Positions 18,255 through 26,966 of a stretch of 64,000 bases of DNA are shown here, piece by piece (the stretch's first letter is position 1; each line of letters opens with the position of its first letter). The stretch spans positions 124,001 to 188,000 of the forward strand of contig NZ_JBHZRC010000002.1 in NCBI RefSeq assembly GCF_043641075.1, written 5' to 3'. The notes beneath the pieces are model-generated. The model worked only from the letters and a program-made list of their open reading frames with translations, did not search any database and was not told where the DNA came from. Made by a program: the position numbers and the translations under genes. This DNA is from Bacillus_BD oryzisoli_A. GTDB lineage: Bacteria > Bacillota > Bacilli > Bacillales > Cytobacillaceae.

Positions 18255-18854
18255 ATGAAGACGAAGACTTTTGTATTTAAAAATGAGGTGGTAAGGATTT
18301 TTGCTAGAATAGCAGCTTTGGTGATTGGGAGCATTCTGCTTGCCATTGGAATTAATGGATTTTTAGTCCCACATCAATTGCTGGACGGAGGAATTATTGG
18401 AATAGCGCTTATTCTTCACTATTATTTTGATTTTCACGCTGGACTATGGTCTGCCTTATTAAGCATCCCTTTAATCATTTATGCTTGGATAAAGGATCGT
18501 AAACAGTTTCACGGCAGCTTTTACGGGATGATTGTAACGGCAGTTTTTATTGATTTACTGGCTCCGTTTCAATTTTCCCTTCCAATTTGGCTGAGTGCCA
18601 TTCTAGGCGGTGCGATTTGTGGGATTGGTGTTGGCTTGATGCTTCGATATAAGACAAGTACTGGCGGTACAGATTTAATCGCCTATTTCATTGCGAAAGC
18701 AACACCGCTAAATATTGGATTTCTTATTGCCCTAATGGATGGATTAATCGTACTACTGGGCTATCAAACATTGGGACTACAAAGTGTTGTTTTCTCATCG
18801 ATTACCATATTAACTGCTGGCTTCCTTGCCTCATTATGTTATGAGGAATTTTAA
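18255..18854 (+). CDS. YitT family (DUF161) membrane protein
   Basis: 199 aa. The N-terminal part shows the YitT pattern: ALVIGSILLAIGINGFLVPHQLLDGGIIGIALILHY, then three further helices, and the GGAICGIGVGLMLRYKTSTGGTDLIA motif near residue 115-140. Length fits the short members that lack the C-terminal soluble DUF2179 domain. Function unknown. The ribosome site is weak; translation could instead start at a GTG near 18285. No operon partner. Confidence 0.8.
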   Translation: MKTKTFVFKNEVVRIFARIAALVIGSILLAIGINGFLVPHQLLDGGIIGIALILHYYFDFHAGLWSALLSIPLIIYAWIKDRKQFHGSFYGMIVTAVFIDLLAPFQFSLPIWLSAILGGAICGIGVGLMLRYKTSTGGTDLIAYFIAKATPLNIGFLIALMDGLIVLLGYQTLGLQSVVFSSITILTAGFLASLCYEEF

Positions 18855-18974
18855 TGAGGCAAGGTAAGTTTATACGCAGGAAGTCACGTTTACTAAACCA
18901 AAAGAAACTAGTAACTTAGAATGATTTATAGGCAGGTTCCTACTTCCATCCCCCTGTTTCTTGTCATTATTCAT

Positions 18975-19739
18975 TTACTTAACAACAAGCTCTTTATCCT
19001 CTAGCTCTGCCATATGAATGAACACAATTTTTCCATCATGATTTATATAAGCATCTAATTTATCTATGTTTTCGATGACATAGCTTTCTTTTTCTTCAAG
19101 TGTTTTAAGCTCTATTAAATTATTACGAGGAGATTCATCACCATTTGTATTAATTGTATCGATAAAAAAGTCTATACTCATGAAGCTTCTTTCTTCCTCT
19201 GGTTTGCTCTCATTTATTTTCACTTGCCTATTAATTCCTTCTATCAGTTTTTGGGGATCAAAATGATATTTCTCTAGTAATTCCTTCGTACTAACCTCTT
19301 GATCTTTTTCTATATCATAATTCACAACATGTATGCCGCCCGGACCTGGCTTTTTAATGTCCATCACGACTGATATGATCCCATCATTTAAATAGGCCTT
19401 TGATTCTATAAAAATAGTTAAATTTTGGCCATCTCCGATTCGTTCTTCCATGTCCTTTTCCAAGCTTAAAAACGTTTCATTTATTTTTTGTGCTCCCGGT
19501 TTATCGATAAGGATGATAGGTACCTCATATATATATCTTACCTTTTCACCATTTGGGGCAATACCTTCTTGATTTACAGCCTCTTTTATTTCTACAAGGT
19601 CGTAAATATCTTTCTTTTCTTCAACTGCTTCATTCTCTTCCGTGCTAGTTGTTTCATTCACCTTTTTGCCTTCCTCACAGCTAACTAATAAGGAAAAGGC
19701 CAATACGAACAGCAGTAATATCATTATTTTTCTTTTCAT
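18975..19739 (-). CDS. Predicted lipoprotein with DUF3298-like C-terminal part
   Basis: 254 aa from MKRKIMILLLFVLAFSLLVSC, a lipoprotein signal with lipobox LLVSC (Cys 21). The start at 19737-19739 has GGGAGGG eight bases upstream; a longer reading adds 11 residues before the signal and is rejected. After an acidic linker (EENEAVEEKKD) comes a domain resembling the RsiV/DUF3298 fold: INETFLSLEKDMEERIG, a strand GGIHVVNYDIEKDQEVSTKELLEKY, and INHDGKIVFIHMAELEDKELVVK. Related domains sense lysozyme in RsiV, but here it is a free lipoprotein. The family assignment is tentative. Confidence 0.6.
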   Translation of the reverse strand: MKRKIMILLLFVLAFSLLVSCEEGKKVNETTSTEENEAVEEKKDIYDLVEIKEAVNQEGIAPNGEKVRYIYEVPIILIDKPGAQKINETFLSLEKDMEERIGDGQNLTIFIESKAYLNDGIISVVMDIKKPGPGGIHVVNYDIEKDQEVSTKELLEKYHFDPQKLIEGINRQVKINESKPEEERSFMSIDFFIDTINTNGDESPRNNLIELKTLEEKESYVIENIDKLDAYINHDGKIVFIHMAELEDKELVVK

Positions 19740-19966
19740 TTTGCAGCCCTCCCATAAATTAATTGCTTTCAAACTTTCTCACCATGAAAAAGAGTCCCCC
19801 TCTTTATCATAACTGAATGGTTTTATAATCCGCTGGAATATTCCGACATTTTCGTGTACAACGTTACTAACGGCTATTTACTATTGGAGGTTTACAAAAA
19901 TTTTTCACAGTTAATGAACCTTATGGCTTCCTCGTTTGTATAGTTAGCAAAGAAGAATGATGGGGG

Positions 19967-20347
19967 ATGTTTAGATTGGATACTGGTTGGATTGTTTCAC
20001 TTATTGTTGCAGGTGTGCTAATGATTTTTATTTTGGCGATTGCGATTCCAATGGATCGTAAGCATATTGTCCGGGAAAATGGTAAAATCAATTATAAGAA
20101 AACAAAAATATTTTTGAGATGGAACGTTTTTGATACTCTTACAATTGGTCTTGCCGCCTATTCCATTATCTGTGTGCAGGCTCTAAATTTTTTAGTCTCC
20201 AGTGGGGAAAATGTTGAAAATGTTTTTGTCCAATTTTTTACAAATCAAGCACAGGTTTGGACACTTGTATCGATGCTTTACTTAATTTCTAGGGTATCTA
20301 TGACGTTAAAGGCGATAAAGGAACGCTGGGGCGATGAGATTGAATGA
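19967..20347 (+). CDS. Small membrane protein of the ECF sigma operon
   Basis: 126 aa with three predicted membrane helices (about residues 9-27, 55-75, 93-110) and a basic loop KTKIFLRWN. Not recognised. Start may be the ATG given or the TTG at 19976, which is better spaced from GGGGG. It overlaps the sigma factor gene by 14 bases, so it is co-translated with it and may take part in its control. Confidence 0.7.
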   Translation: MFRLDTGWIVSLIVAGVLMIFILAIAIPMDRKHIVRENGKINYKKTKIFLRWNVFDTLTIGLAAYSIICVQALNFLVSSGENVENVFVQFFTNQAQVWTLVSMLYLISRVSMTLKAIKERWGDEIE

Positions 20348-20879
20348 ACGTGAAGATGAGTTAATGGTCGCATACCAAAATGGTGATAACCAGGCTTTGG
20401 AAGGAATCTATACCCTATTAAAAGAGCCGCTTTATTCATTTATTTTTCGCTACACACGGGATGAGCAGTTCAGCATAGATATTGTTCAGGATACGTTTGT
20501 GAAGCTGCAGCGTTATAAGAGCGATTATCATCCTAACAAAGGAAAGCTGAAGTCCTATCTCTTTCAAATTGCCTATCGCTTAATGGTTACAAAGCTGAAC
20601 CGGCGCAGTAAATGGAGAAGCCTTTTGCCCTTTCTTGCACAAGTTAAGCAGGATGATTTCCATCATTCAGACCGGATAACCGTTCGAGAGGCTGTTGCAA
20701 AGCTCCCTGAAATACAGCGTGCTGTTGTCATCCTGTTCTATTATCACGACATGCCTCAAGAGGAAATCGCCAATATCCTTGGGATTCCAAAAGGGACGGT
20801 TAAATCAAGATTGCACATGGCGATGAAAAAATTAAAGGTAGAATTGGAGGGAGACGAATATGACGCAGGATCCCTTTGA
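20334..20879 (+). CDS. ECF-type RNA polymerase sigma factor
   Basis: 181 aa. Region 2: ALEGIYTLLKEPLYSFIFRYTRDEQFSIDIVQDTFVKLQRY; region 4: AVAKLPEIQRAVVILFYYHDMPQEEIANILGIPKGTVKSRLHMAMKKLK, both clear. It belongs with the YlaC/SigY-like extracytoplasmic function factors of Bacillus; the exact group is not settled by eye. It overlaps the upstream membrane gene and the downstream 81-aa gene, giving a three-gene operon where one or both partners should hold the sigma factor inactive. Target promoters unknown; the operon may be autoregulated. Confidence 0.92.
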   Translation: MRLNEREDELMVAYQNGDNQALEGIYTLLKEPLYSFIFRYTRDEQFSIDIVQDTFVKLQRYKSDYHPNKGKLKSYLFQIAYRLMVTKLNRRSKWRSLLPFLAQVKQDDFHHSDRITVREAVAKLPEIQRAVVILFYYHDMPQEEIANILGIPKGTVKSRLHMAMKKLKVELEGDEYDAGSL

Positions 20880-21105
20880 TAAGGATCAGCATCTAAGTAA
20901 GAGGATGGATGAATATCATGTGGAGATACCAGATTTTCCAATGAAGCCTAACAGGTGGATACGATTTATCAATCTCCTTGCTTCACCTGCAAAAGACCCG
21001 CTTGATCCACTTATTTCATCAACTGATGGGTTACTCTTGCTAAAGATTGCACCCATTATAACGACTGCTGCTATTGCATTAATTCAGACTATCCTTATTC
21101 TATAA
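20860..21105 (+). CDS. Putative short membrane-tethered anti-sigma/regulator
   Basis: 81 aa, ATG behind GGAGGGAG and overlapping the sigma gene by 20 bases. The N-terminal half is soluble (DEYHVEIPDFPMKPNRWIRFI), the C-terminus is one membrane helix (LLLLKIAPIITTAAIALIQTILIL region). No zinc-binding HxxxCxxC of ordinary anti-sigma factors is present. The position suggests an anti-sigma or modulator similar in architecture to the small SigY-operon proteins; function not demonstrated. Confidence 0.65.
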   Translation: MTQDPFDKDQHLSKRMDEYHVEIPDFPMKPNRWIRFINLLASPAKDPLDPLISSTDGLLLLKIAPIITTAAIALIQTILIL

Positions 21106-21160
21106 TAGGGAGGGCAAAGGGTACACATTTTAACGTCTACGTAATGTTTAGGGATTATTT

Positions 21161-21190
21161 GGGACTAGTCACATCCTTCTAGTCCCTTTT
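21161..21190 (+). terminator. Terminator of the ECF sigma operon
   Basis: Eight-bp perfect arms GGGACTAG and CTAGTCCC followed by TTTT, 56 bases after the last stop. Confidence 0.8.
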
Positions 21191-21273
21191 CGTTACTATT
21201 CAGATTGACCAATGTATATATGATTTAAAACCATTAGCCTATTCTACTATATTCCTCAACAAATAAAGATTAG

Positions 21274-22563
21274 TTACCAAGGCATCCCGATCACAATAAA
21301 TAAAAGCCAGGCTAAACCTGGACCAATAGCAAAAAAAATGCCGGTGGTCATTAAGAGCTGCCTAAAGAATACTTTTTCTTTTATTCCTTGAACATTAGCA
21401 AGCAAAATGGCACCTGCGGAAGAAAGCGGACTTAAGTCAACAAGACTGGATGAGACCGAAATTGCTGATATGACATCGATCGATGATAATTGAGGATTCA
21501 TAAGGATTGATTCTGCCATTGGAATAACAGAAGCCAGGTAAGCAGTTGTTGAGGAAAAAGCGGAAATAAATCCACTGACATACGAAACGGCAAGTGCTGC
21601 TAGAACAGGATTCCCCATTCCCGCAATAGAATCTGTCAGGTTAGCCATTACCCCTATCCTTTCCATCACTCGAACATATGTTAATATTCCTGTTACTAAA
21701 AGGATAACTCCCCATGGCATCGCTTTCAGAACATTAGATTGTTTACTAGGTGAAATGAAGGAAAGTACCAATCCTAAAAAAATGGCTATAATCCCTATAT
21801 TCATACCGAACCCAATGGTTAAAATTCCTAGTACCGGGATCGCCACAAGACAACACCCTTTATAAAAATCTAATCCCGCTTTCCCTTTCTCTAACCAATC
21901 CTTTTCATTTATCCTTTCCATCGATGCGGCAACGTATATCATTGCCGTTGAATTCCTCCTACATATGCGAACTCCTCCAAGGAGAAAGAAGGAAAGAAAT
22001 GCAATTATACCGAAATAGATGGAACAATTAAGTAGGAGTAATACTGGTGAGTATTCAAGACCTCTAGTCTGCATCCCACTATTGACAATGACACCAAAAA
22101 TATTTAAGGGGGAGAACGAGCCCGCCTGCATCCCCATCATAATCATGATGCTAATCATGAGCTTGCTGATCTTACATTTATCGGCAATTTGTAAAGCAAT
22201 GGGGGCTAACATCGTAACAACTGCAATGCCGAAGGTGCCAACACCCGCCAAAACCAAACTCAATGCAAACATGACCCAAGGGATTAACCCAATCTTCCCC
22301 TTTACCAATCGCAAACCAACAGCAGCAATCAAATCAAAGGCTCCGCTTTTTTGAATAAGGGCAAACATAAAGGTAATTCCCACTATGAGAATAAACAGAT
22401 CTACAGGTAATGCACGAAAAACCTCGTCCAAACTAAGCCCATAAAAAAGTTTACCGACGATAAAAGCGGCGGCAAACCCTAAAATTCCAATATTGATTGG
22501 AAGGTTTGCCCCGATAAAATATATGACGAGCAGTGTAACAATGGCGATGACGGCTATGCTCAT
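21274..22563 (-). CDS. MatC/SLC13-type carboxylate transporter
   Basis: 429 aa, about 11-12 membrane helices. The N-terminal part (ANLPINIGILGFAAAFIVG, ALPVDLFILIVGITFMFALIQKSG) resembles the dicarboxylate carrier MatC N-terminal domain, and the second half repeats the ion-transporter fold with SAFSSTTAYLASVIPM and VDLSPLSSAGAIL. Substrate probably a small di- or monocarboxylate; malonate is the prototype but not provable. The ATG at 22561-22563 follows GGGAGG. It lies downstream of the catabolic cluster on the same strand but behind a terminator, so it may form its own unit with a related substrate. Confidence 0.7.
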   Translation of the reverse strand: MSIAVIAIVTLLVIYFIGANLPINIGILGFAAAFIVGKLFYGLSLDEVFRALPVDLFILIVGITFMFALIQKSGAFDLIAAVGLRLVKGKIGLIPWVMFALSLVLAGVGTFGIAVVTMLAPIALQIADKCKISKLMISIMIMMGMQAGSFSPLNIFGVIVNSGMQTRGLEYSPVLLLLNCSIYFGIIAFLSFFLLGGVRICRRNSTAMIYVAASMERINEKDWLEKGKAGLDFYKGCCLVAIPVLGILTIGFGMNIGIIAIFLGLVLSFISPSKQSNVLKAMPWGVILLVTGILTYVRVMERIGVMANLTDSIAGMGNPVLAALAVSYVSGFISAFSSTTAYLASVIPMAESILMNPQLSSIDVISAISVSSSLVDLSPLSSAGAILLANVQGIKEKVFFRQLLMTTGIFFAIGPGLAWLLFIVIGMPW

Positions 22564-22696
22564 GAGCATCCCTCCCTTTTTGGTACAGAACATTGTATTA
22601 CCAAAATGATTATATCAATTAATCTGAATATTATAATTATTTATAAGTATAAGATATAAAATCTAGTTTTGGTATACCTTTTTGCGCAATATAAAT

Positions 22697-22740
22697 AAGG
22701 GTTGATTCTTCTGCTTCTAAAGCAGCGAAAATCAACCCTT
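22697..22740 (-). terminator. Stem-loop closing the catabolic cluster
   Basis: Outer arms AAGGGTTGATT and AATCAACCCTT (11 bp perfect) plus an inner CTGCTT/AAGCAG stem. It lies 90 bases after the iron-sulfur oxidoreductase gene. The T-run after it is poor, so terminator is likely but not certain. Confidence 0.6.
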
Positions 22741-22829
22741 GTTTAAGACAAACTATTCAGTATCAAATACTATAATTTAGCCTGTTAATCCAGCTCTCAC
22801 GAACAGTCCATTCAATTCATTATTAGATC

Positions 22830-24869
22830 TCATAGTGATCGCTCGATAATCTCAACAATGTCCAATGTCTGCACCTGTGATTCGACCTCTTTGGCCTTCG
22901 TGCCGTCTGTAAGCATCGTTAAGCAGTATGGACAGTTACTGCCGATAATCGTTGGATTTGTGGCAAGTGCCATTTCCGTCCGGGTAATATTGATCCGTGT
23001 GCCTTCCTGCTCCTCCATCCACATCCGGCCACCGCCGGCACCGCAGCATAGTGCATCCTCACGGTTACGCTCCATTTCCAGAATCTCAATCCCGGGAATC
23101 ATGCGGAGAATATGACGTGGAGCATCATACATACCGTTGTATCGCCCAATGTAGCAGGAGTCATGATAGGCCACTTTCTCCAGAACCTCCTTCCTCGGTT
23201 TCAAGCGCCCTTCCTTAATCAGTTGCAGGAGGTATTCAGTATGATGCAGTATCTCTGCCTCAAGGCCGAACTCCGGATATTCGTTCTTGAACGTGTTGAA
23301 CGCATGCGGGTCCATCGTTACGATTTTCTTCACACCATGTGATTGAAACGTTTCAATATTCTGTACGCACAATTCTTGGAATAAATATTCATTCCCCAAT
23401 CGGCGTACAGAATCGCCTGAATTTTTCTCTTCATTACCAAGGATCGCAAACTTTACACCTGCTTTATTCAACAGGCGGGCAAATGACTTCGTGATTTTTT
23501 GGCTTCTTGCATCGTATGAGCCCATCGATCCTACCCAATACAGAACCTCGAATTCGTCCGTTTCTCTTACCGTCTTAACAATGTCTTCCATTCCTTCCCG
23601 CCATTTGATGCGGTCTTTACGATTAAGGCCCCATGGGTTGTTCTGCCGTTCAATATTCTGCAAGTATCTTGAAGCATCTGCTGGCATTTCTCCCTTTGTC
23701 ATAATTAAGTAACGGCGCATATCGATAATTTTGTCCACATGCTCATTCATTACCGGACATTGGTCCTCACAGTTTCGACACGTTGTACATGCCCAAAGTT
23801 CCTGATCTGTAATGACGTCACCGATCAACTGGTCCGCTAGAGCCTCTGATCCTGCCGCGGCTTGATTCACTCCGTTTCCGGGGAAAGCAAATGATGGCAT
23901 CCACGGCGCCCTTGAGGTGACGGCCGCACCCTTCTCTGTCAAATGATCCCTCATCTTAATGATCAAATGCATCGGAGAAAGTATCTTTCCTGTTCCAGAG
24001 GCAGGACACATATTCGTACAACGTCCGCATTCAACGCAAGCATATAAGTCAACCAGCTGGTCGCGTCTAAAATCCTCAATCTTCCCTACCCCGAATTCCT
24101 CTACATTCTCATCCTCAAAATCGATTTTTCTTAAGCGCCCTGCTGGACCGGTCTTCTTTAAGAAGACATTAATAAGAGCAAACAATTCATGTGCCTGCTT
24201 GGACTGTGGTACAAAGACCATAAAGCTCATTACAGTCAGCATATGAACCCACCAAAACAAGTAGAAGAGAACAGTGCTGGCAGTCGTACCGATTCCAGAA
24301 AGAGCAGCTGCAATGACACCTGAGAAAGGAGCGTATTTGAAATTCGGTTCATCATTCAGCATCACCGTTTCAAAACCTAGTGTCAGTAGAATAGAAAGCG
24401 TCAGCACGGTCAAAGCCATATAGACAAAGGCTGCTTTTCCATCCCTCCTCCATTGAAGCCGCGTTAGCTTTTCCCCATAACGGCGGTATGAAGCATAAAG
24501 GATGGCAATAAGCATAAGAAATGTCGCCCATTCCTGTAAGAGACTGAAGTATTTGTGTGCGCTACCGAATGGAAACTCATAACCAGTGATAAATCCTTTT
24601 ATTATAAGTTCAATGAGACCGATTTGGATAATAAAAAAACCATAGAATAAGATAAAATGGAAAAGGCCGCTTTTCTTGTCTTTAAACAATTTTCGCTGAC
24701 CGAAGCCGTTTATTAATACACTGTTGATTCTCTCCTTGAAAGCAGGTTCAAATGCTGCCTTTTTTCCCATCTTAATAAACAAATATCGGCTGTACACAAG
24801 CTGGAAAAACAAATAGAAGGCATAGCTGGCAACAGCCAAAAATACCAGTAAATTAATTAATTTGACCAT
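22830..24869 (-). CDS. FadF-like membrane iron-sulfur oxidoreductase (CCG domains)
   Basis: 679 aa. Residues 1-220 hold about six membrane helices of the nitrate-reductase-gamma/heme-b type with conserved His (HKYFSLLQEW, WWVHMLTV). Then two cysteine clusters CVECGRCTNMCP near 278 and CTTCRNCEDQCP near 363 for 4Fe-4S centres, and a C-terminal pair of CCG-type segments (DSCYIGRYNG, ALCCGAGGGRMW). This is the plan of B. subtilis FadF/YwjF, thought to pass electrons from ETF to menaquinone. A dedicated ETF pair and a flavoprotein lie upstream in the same cluster, so a role as their quinone reductase is a good inference. Separated from the small oxygenase gene by 266 bases with an inverted repeat. 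Confidence 0.88.
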   Translation of the reverse strand: MVKLINLLVFLAVASYAFYLFFQLVYSRYLFIKMGKKAAFEPAFKERINSVLINGFGQRKLFKDKKSGLFHFILFYGFFIIQIGLIELIIKGFITGYEFPFGSAHKYFSLLQEWATFLMLIAILYASYRRYGEKLTRLQWRRDGKAAFVYMALTVLTLSILLTLGFETVMLNDEPNFKYAPFSGVIAAALSGIGTTASTVLFYLFWWVHMLTVMSFMVFVPQSKQAHELFALINVFLKKTGPAGRLRKIDFEDENVEEFGVGKIEDFRRDQLVDLYACVECGRCTNMCPASGTGKILSPMHLIIKMRDHLTEKGAAVTSRAPWMPSFAFPGNGVNQAAAGSEALADQLIGDVITDQELWACTTCRNCEDQCPVMNEHVDKIIDMRRYLIMTKGEMPADASRYLQNIERQNNPWGLNRKDRIKWREGMEDIVKTVRETDEFEVLYWVGSMGSYDARSQKITKSFARLLNKAGVKFAILGNEEKNSGDSVRRLGNEYLFQELCVQNIETFQSHGVKKIVTMDPHAFNTFKNEYPEFGLEAEILHHTEYLLQLIKEGRLKPRKEVLEKVAYHDSCYIGRYNGMYDAPRHILRMIPGIEILEMERNREDALCCGAGGGRMWMEEQEGTRINITRTEMALATNPTIIGSNCPYCLTMLTDGTKAKEVESQVQTLDIVEIIERSL

Positions 24870-24998
24870 TGTTTATCATTCCTTTACTTTAAGAAGAAGC
24901 AAACAACATACGCCGGGACTTTGGCTGGAAATGAGGCACTGCGTATGTAAGACGCCATACCTTTTGGGGATAATTTAACAATCCTTTTATGTGAGGCA

Positions 24999-25090
24999 GA
25001 TTTTTGACTCATCCCTTGAAGACTTATTTCAAACAGCTTTCAGCTTGTCAAAATAGTCGAATCGCTATTCGGCTTGATGAGTCAAAAATC
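24999..25090. repeat. Long inverted repeat between oxygenase and iron-sulfur genes
   Basis: Arms GATTTTTGACTCATC (24999-25013) and GATGAGTCAAAAATC (25076-25090) are perfect complements; inside, an AATAG/CTATT stem with CGAATCG adds structure. No T-run follows. Possible attenuator, RNA-processing site or small mobile repeat. No gene is seen in 24870-25135. Confidence 0.6.
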
Positions 25091-25135
25091 ACCCTATTGG
25101 TACACGATACTATTATTTGTCCCTTTCCTTTTTAC

Positions 25136-25627
25136 TCAAATAGGCGTAACAAGTAAACTAGGAATATTTAATGTATCATAGACTGCTAATCGTTCTTTTA
25201 ACTTGGGCTTTCCCTTTTCGAATACAACTTGATCGATATATTTCCCAGTATTGTAGACTTCTGTATTCCCATCTAATTTAGTTTGGAATACGACATAATT
25301 GGATTGAACATGGTAGACACCATTTGTCTCATCGACTAACAGACTGTTGCTGACGATATGACGGTAAAAATGGGCTTCAAAGATATTGGCATTTCTATGA
25401 GCGGAAATGCGGTCCTTTAACATGCCTTTACTTTTACAATAAACGAGTGCAGACGGTAGATTCCTGGCATAATTCTCTCTTGAGATGATTTTATAGGTAC
25501 AATCTTCTGTAAAAAATTCAGGCCATTCCTCTAGCCGATCATCATCAATACAATGAATATACTGATCATTTAATTGTTGGATTTTTTCCTTAACCTCTGT
25601 CAAACCTAGCGTTTCCTGATTACTCAT
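25136..25627 (-). CDS. Aromatic ring-hydroxylating dioxygenase, small (beta) subunit 1
   Basis: 163 aa, cystatin/NTF2-like fold of Ring_hydroxyl_B: QQLNDQYIHCIDDDRLEEWPEFFTEDCTYKI, HFYRHIVSNSLLVDETNGVYHVQSNYVV, and a C-terminal ERLAVYDTLNIPSLLVTPI. It stabilises the large subunit; it has no cofactor of its own. Start behind AGGAGG. It follows its large subunit by 18 bases and resembles the beta subunits of the anthranilate/terephthalate/salicylate-type enzymes. Confidence 0.88.
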   Translation of the reverse strand: MSNQETLGLTEVKEKIQQLNDQYIHCIDDDRLEEWPEFFTEDCTYKIISRENYARNLPSALVYCKSKGMLKDRISAHRNANIFEAHFYRHIVSNSLLVDETNGVYHVQSNYVVFQTKLDGNTEVYNTGKYIDQVVFEKGKPKLKERLAVYDTLNIPSLLVTPI

Positions 25628-25645
25628 CCCAATTCCTCCTATCTA

Positions 25646-26893
25646 TTAAATTCCCATTAACGTTCGATATTGCTTCCAAAAGCCACGAATAGATGTTTCC
25701 GTAATTCGGTAGTTTTCACTTTTTACATCTTTGCCTCCCATTTCAATGAAGGCCGTTTTCTCTCCATCTCGTACAATCGCTTTTTGCACCATTTCCCCAA
25801 TGCCGCCATCCTCCAGCGAAACAAAGCCTGCCGGACCAACTAGGTTATTTTGCTTTAAGCGCATTTCAATCTGCTCATCGGTGTCGTCTTCATAACCGAT
25901 AAACGTCCAGACAAGCTCACATTCCCCTGGGCCTTTTGGCAGCAATTGGCGTACAGCTAATGTATTATGAATTTGCTGCAGAATGACACCAGGGAAAATT
26001 GATTGAATCGCCAGTGTAATGCCATCCTCAAATTCATTCCACCCATCAAGTAAGGATGGATCGTCTAACGTATATTTGGAATAGGAGCGGACCTTTTCAT
26101 CTTTATATACATTTTCATTCTCATTTTTATTGCCGAACGTATAGCTGACATGATGCATGCCACGTTCATCTAAATCAATGCCACCCTTTTGTGACAGTCG
26201 GTTAATGCCGAATGTTGTAAAGAAAAGATGTAGCAGGCTGGCATGATAGGAATCCTTTACATTTTCAAAATATAATTTCCAATTATTCTGCATTTTTTGA
26301 CGCTGATAACCTAATATTTTAATAGGCCGTCCATTAAAGACACGCTGCAAATAATGACCCATTTTTTCGCCAATATATTGGTCAATCGGCTCTAGCGTTT
26401 CATCAAAGGTTCCAAATAGCATTCCGTGATAGTTTTCTACTCTGACCTTTGTCAAAGATAGCTTCTTTGTATCAAAATCATCCGGCATCCCGCCGTTTCC
26501 GTTGACTCCATTTTTAAATGGAACACCCTTCAAATTTCCTTTATCATCATACACCCATGCATGGTAAACACAGGTAAAATTCCGGGTATTTCCGCAGGAA
26601 TCCATACATACGGTTGCGCCGCGATGGGCACAGCGGTTAACAAAGGCATTGAACGTACCATCTGTTGACCGTGTGACAACCACTGGTGTATCCCCGATAA
26701 AGGTCGTCTTATAATCATTCCGATTTGGCAGCTCTGCTTCTAAGCAAAGATAATTCCAGGTTGGACCGCGGAATATTTGCTTCTGCTCTTCATCATATAC
26801 ATTCTGATCTAAAAAAACTTGATAGGGAACTCTCGTAATTCCTTCCTCCGGCCACTTTAGGTTTAATTTCTGATTCTTTGTTGCAGATTCCAT
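25646..26893 (-). CDS. Rieske non-heme iron oxygenase, large subunit 1 (anthranilate/terephthalate/salicylate-type)
   Basis: 415 aa. Rieske centre ligands C88, H90 (NRCAHRG), C108 and H111 (CVYHAW). Mononuclear iron ligands H217 and H222 in KDSYHASLLH with bridging D214. The overall pattern (TWNYLCLEAELPN, GVPFKNGVNGNGGMP, GYQRQKMQNNWKLYFENVKDSYH) is that of TphA2, AndAc and salicylate 5-hydroxylase type enzymes which act on benzoate-like acids. Substrate is not decidable from sequence; ortho-substituted benzoates giving catechol or a dihydrodiol are plausible. No matching reductase or Rieske ferredoxin gene is in the window. Confidence 0.9.
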   Translation of the reverse strand: MESATKNQKLNLKWPEEGITRVPYQVFLDQNVYDEEQKQIFRGPTWNYLCLEAELPNRNDYKTTFIGDTPVVVTRSTDGTFNAFVNRCAHRGATVCMDSCGNTRNFTCVYHAWVYDDKGNLKGVPFKNGVNGNGGMPDDFDTKKLSLTKVRVENYHGMLFGTFDETLEPIDQYIGEKMGHYLQRVFNGRPIKILGYQRQKMQNNWKLYFENVKDSYHASLLHLFFTTFGINRLSQKGGIDLDERGMHHVSYTFGNKNENENVYKDEKVRSYSKYTLDDPSLLDGWNEFEDGITLAIQSIFPGVILQQIHNTLAVRQLLPKGPGECELVWTFIGYEDDTDEQIEMRLKQNNLVGPAGFVSLEDGGIGEMVQKAIVRDGEKTAFIEMGGKDVKSENYRITETSIRGFWKQYRTLMGI

Positions 26894-26966
26894 CCTTCAC
26901 AACCCCTTTTCTATTTTAATAGAGTGCTGATAATCATTTATTGTGAAATATTGTGCCGCGATCCGT

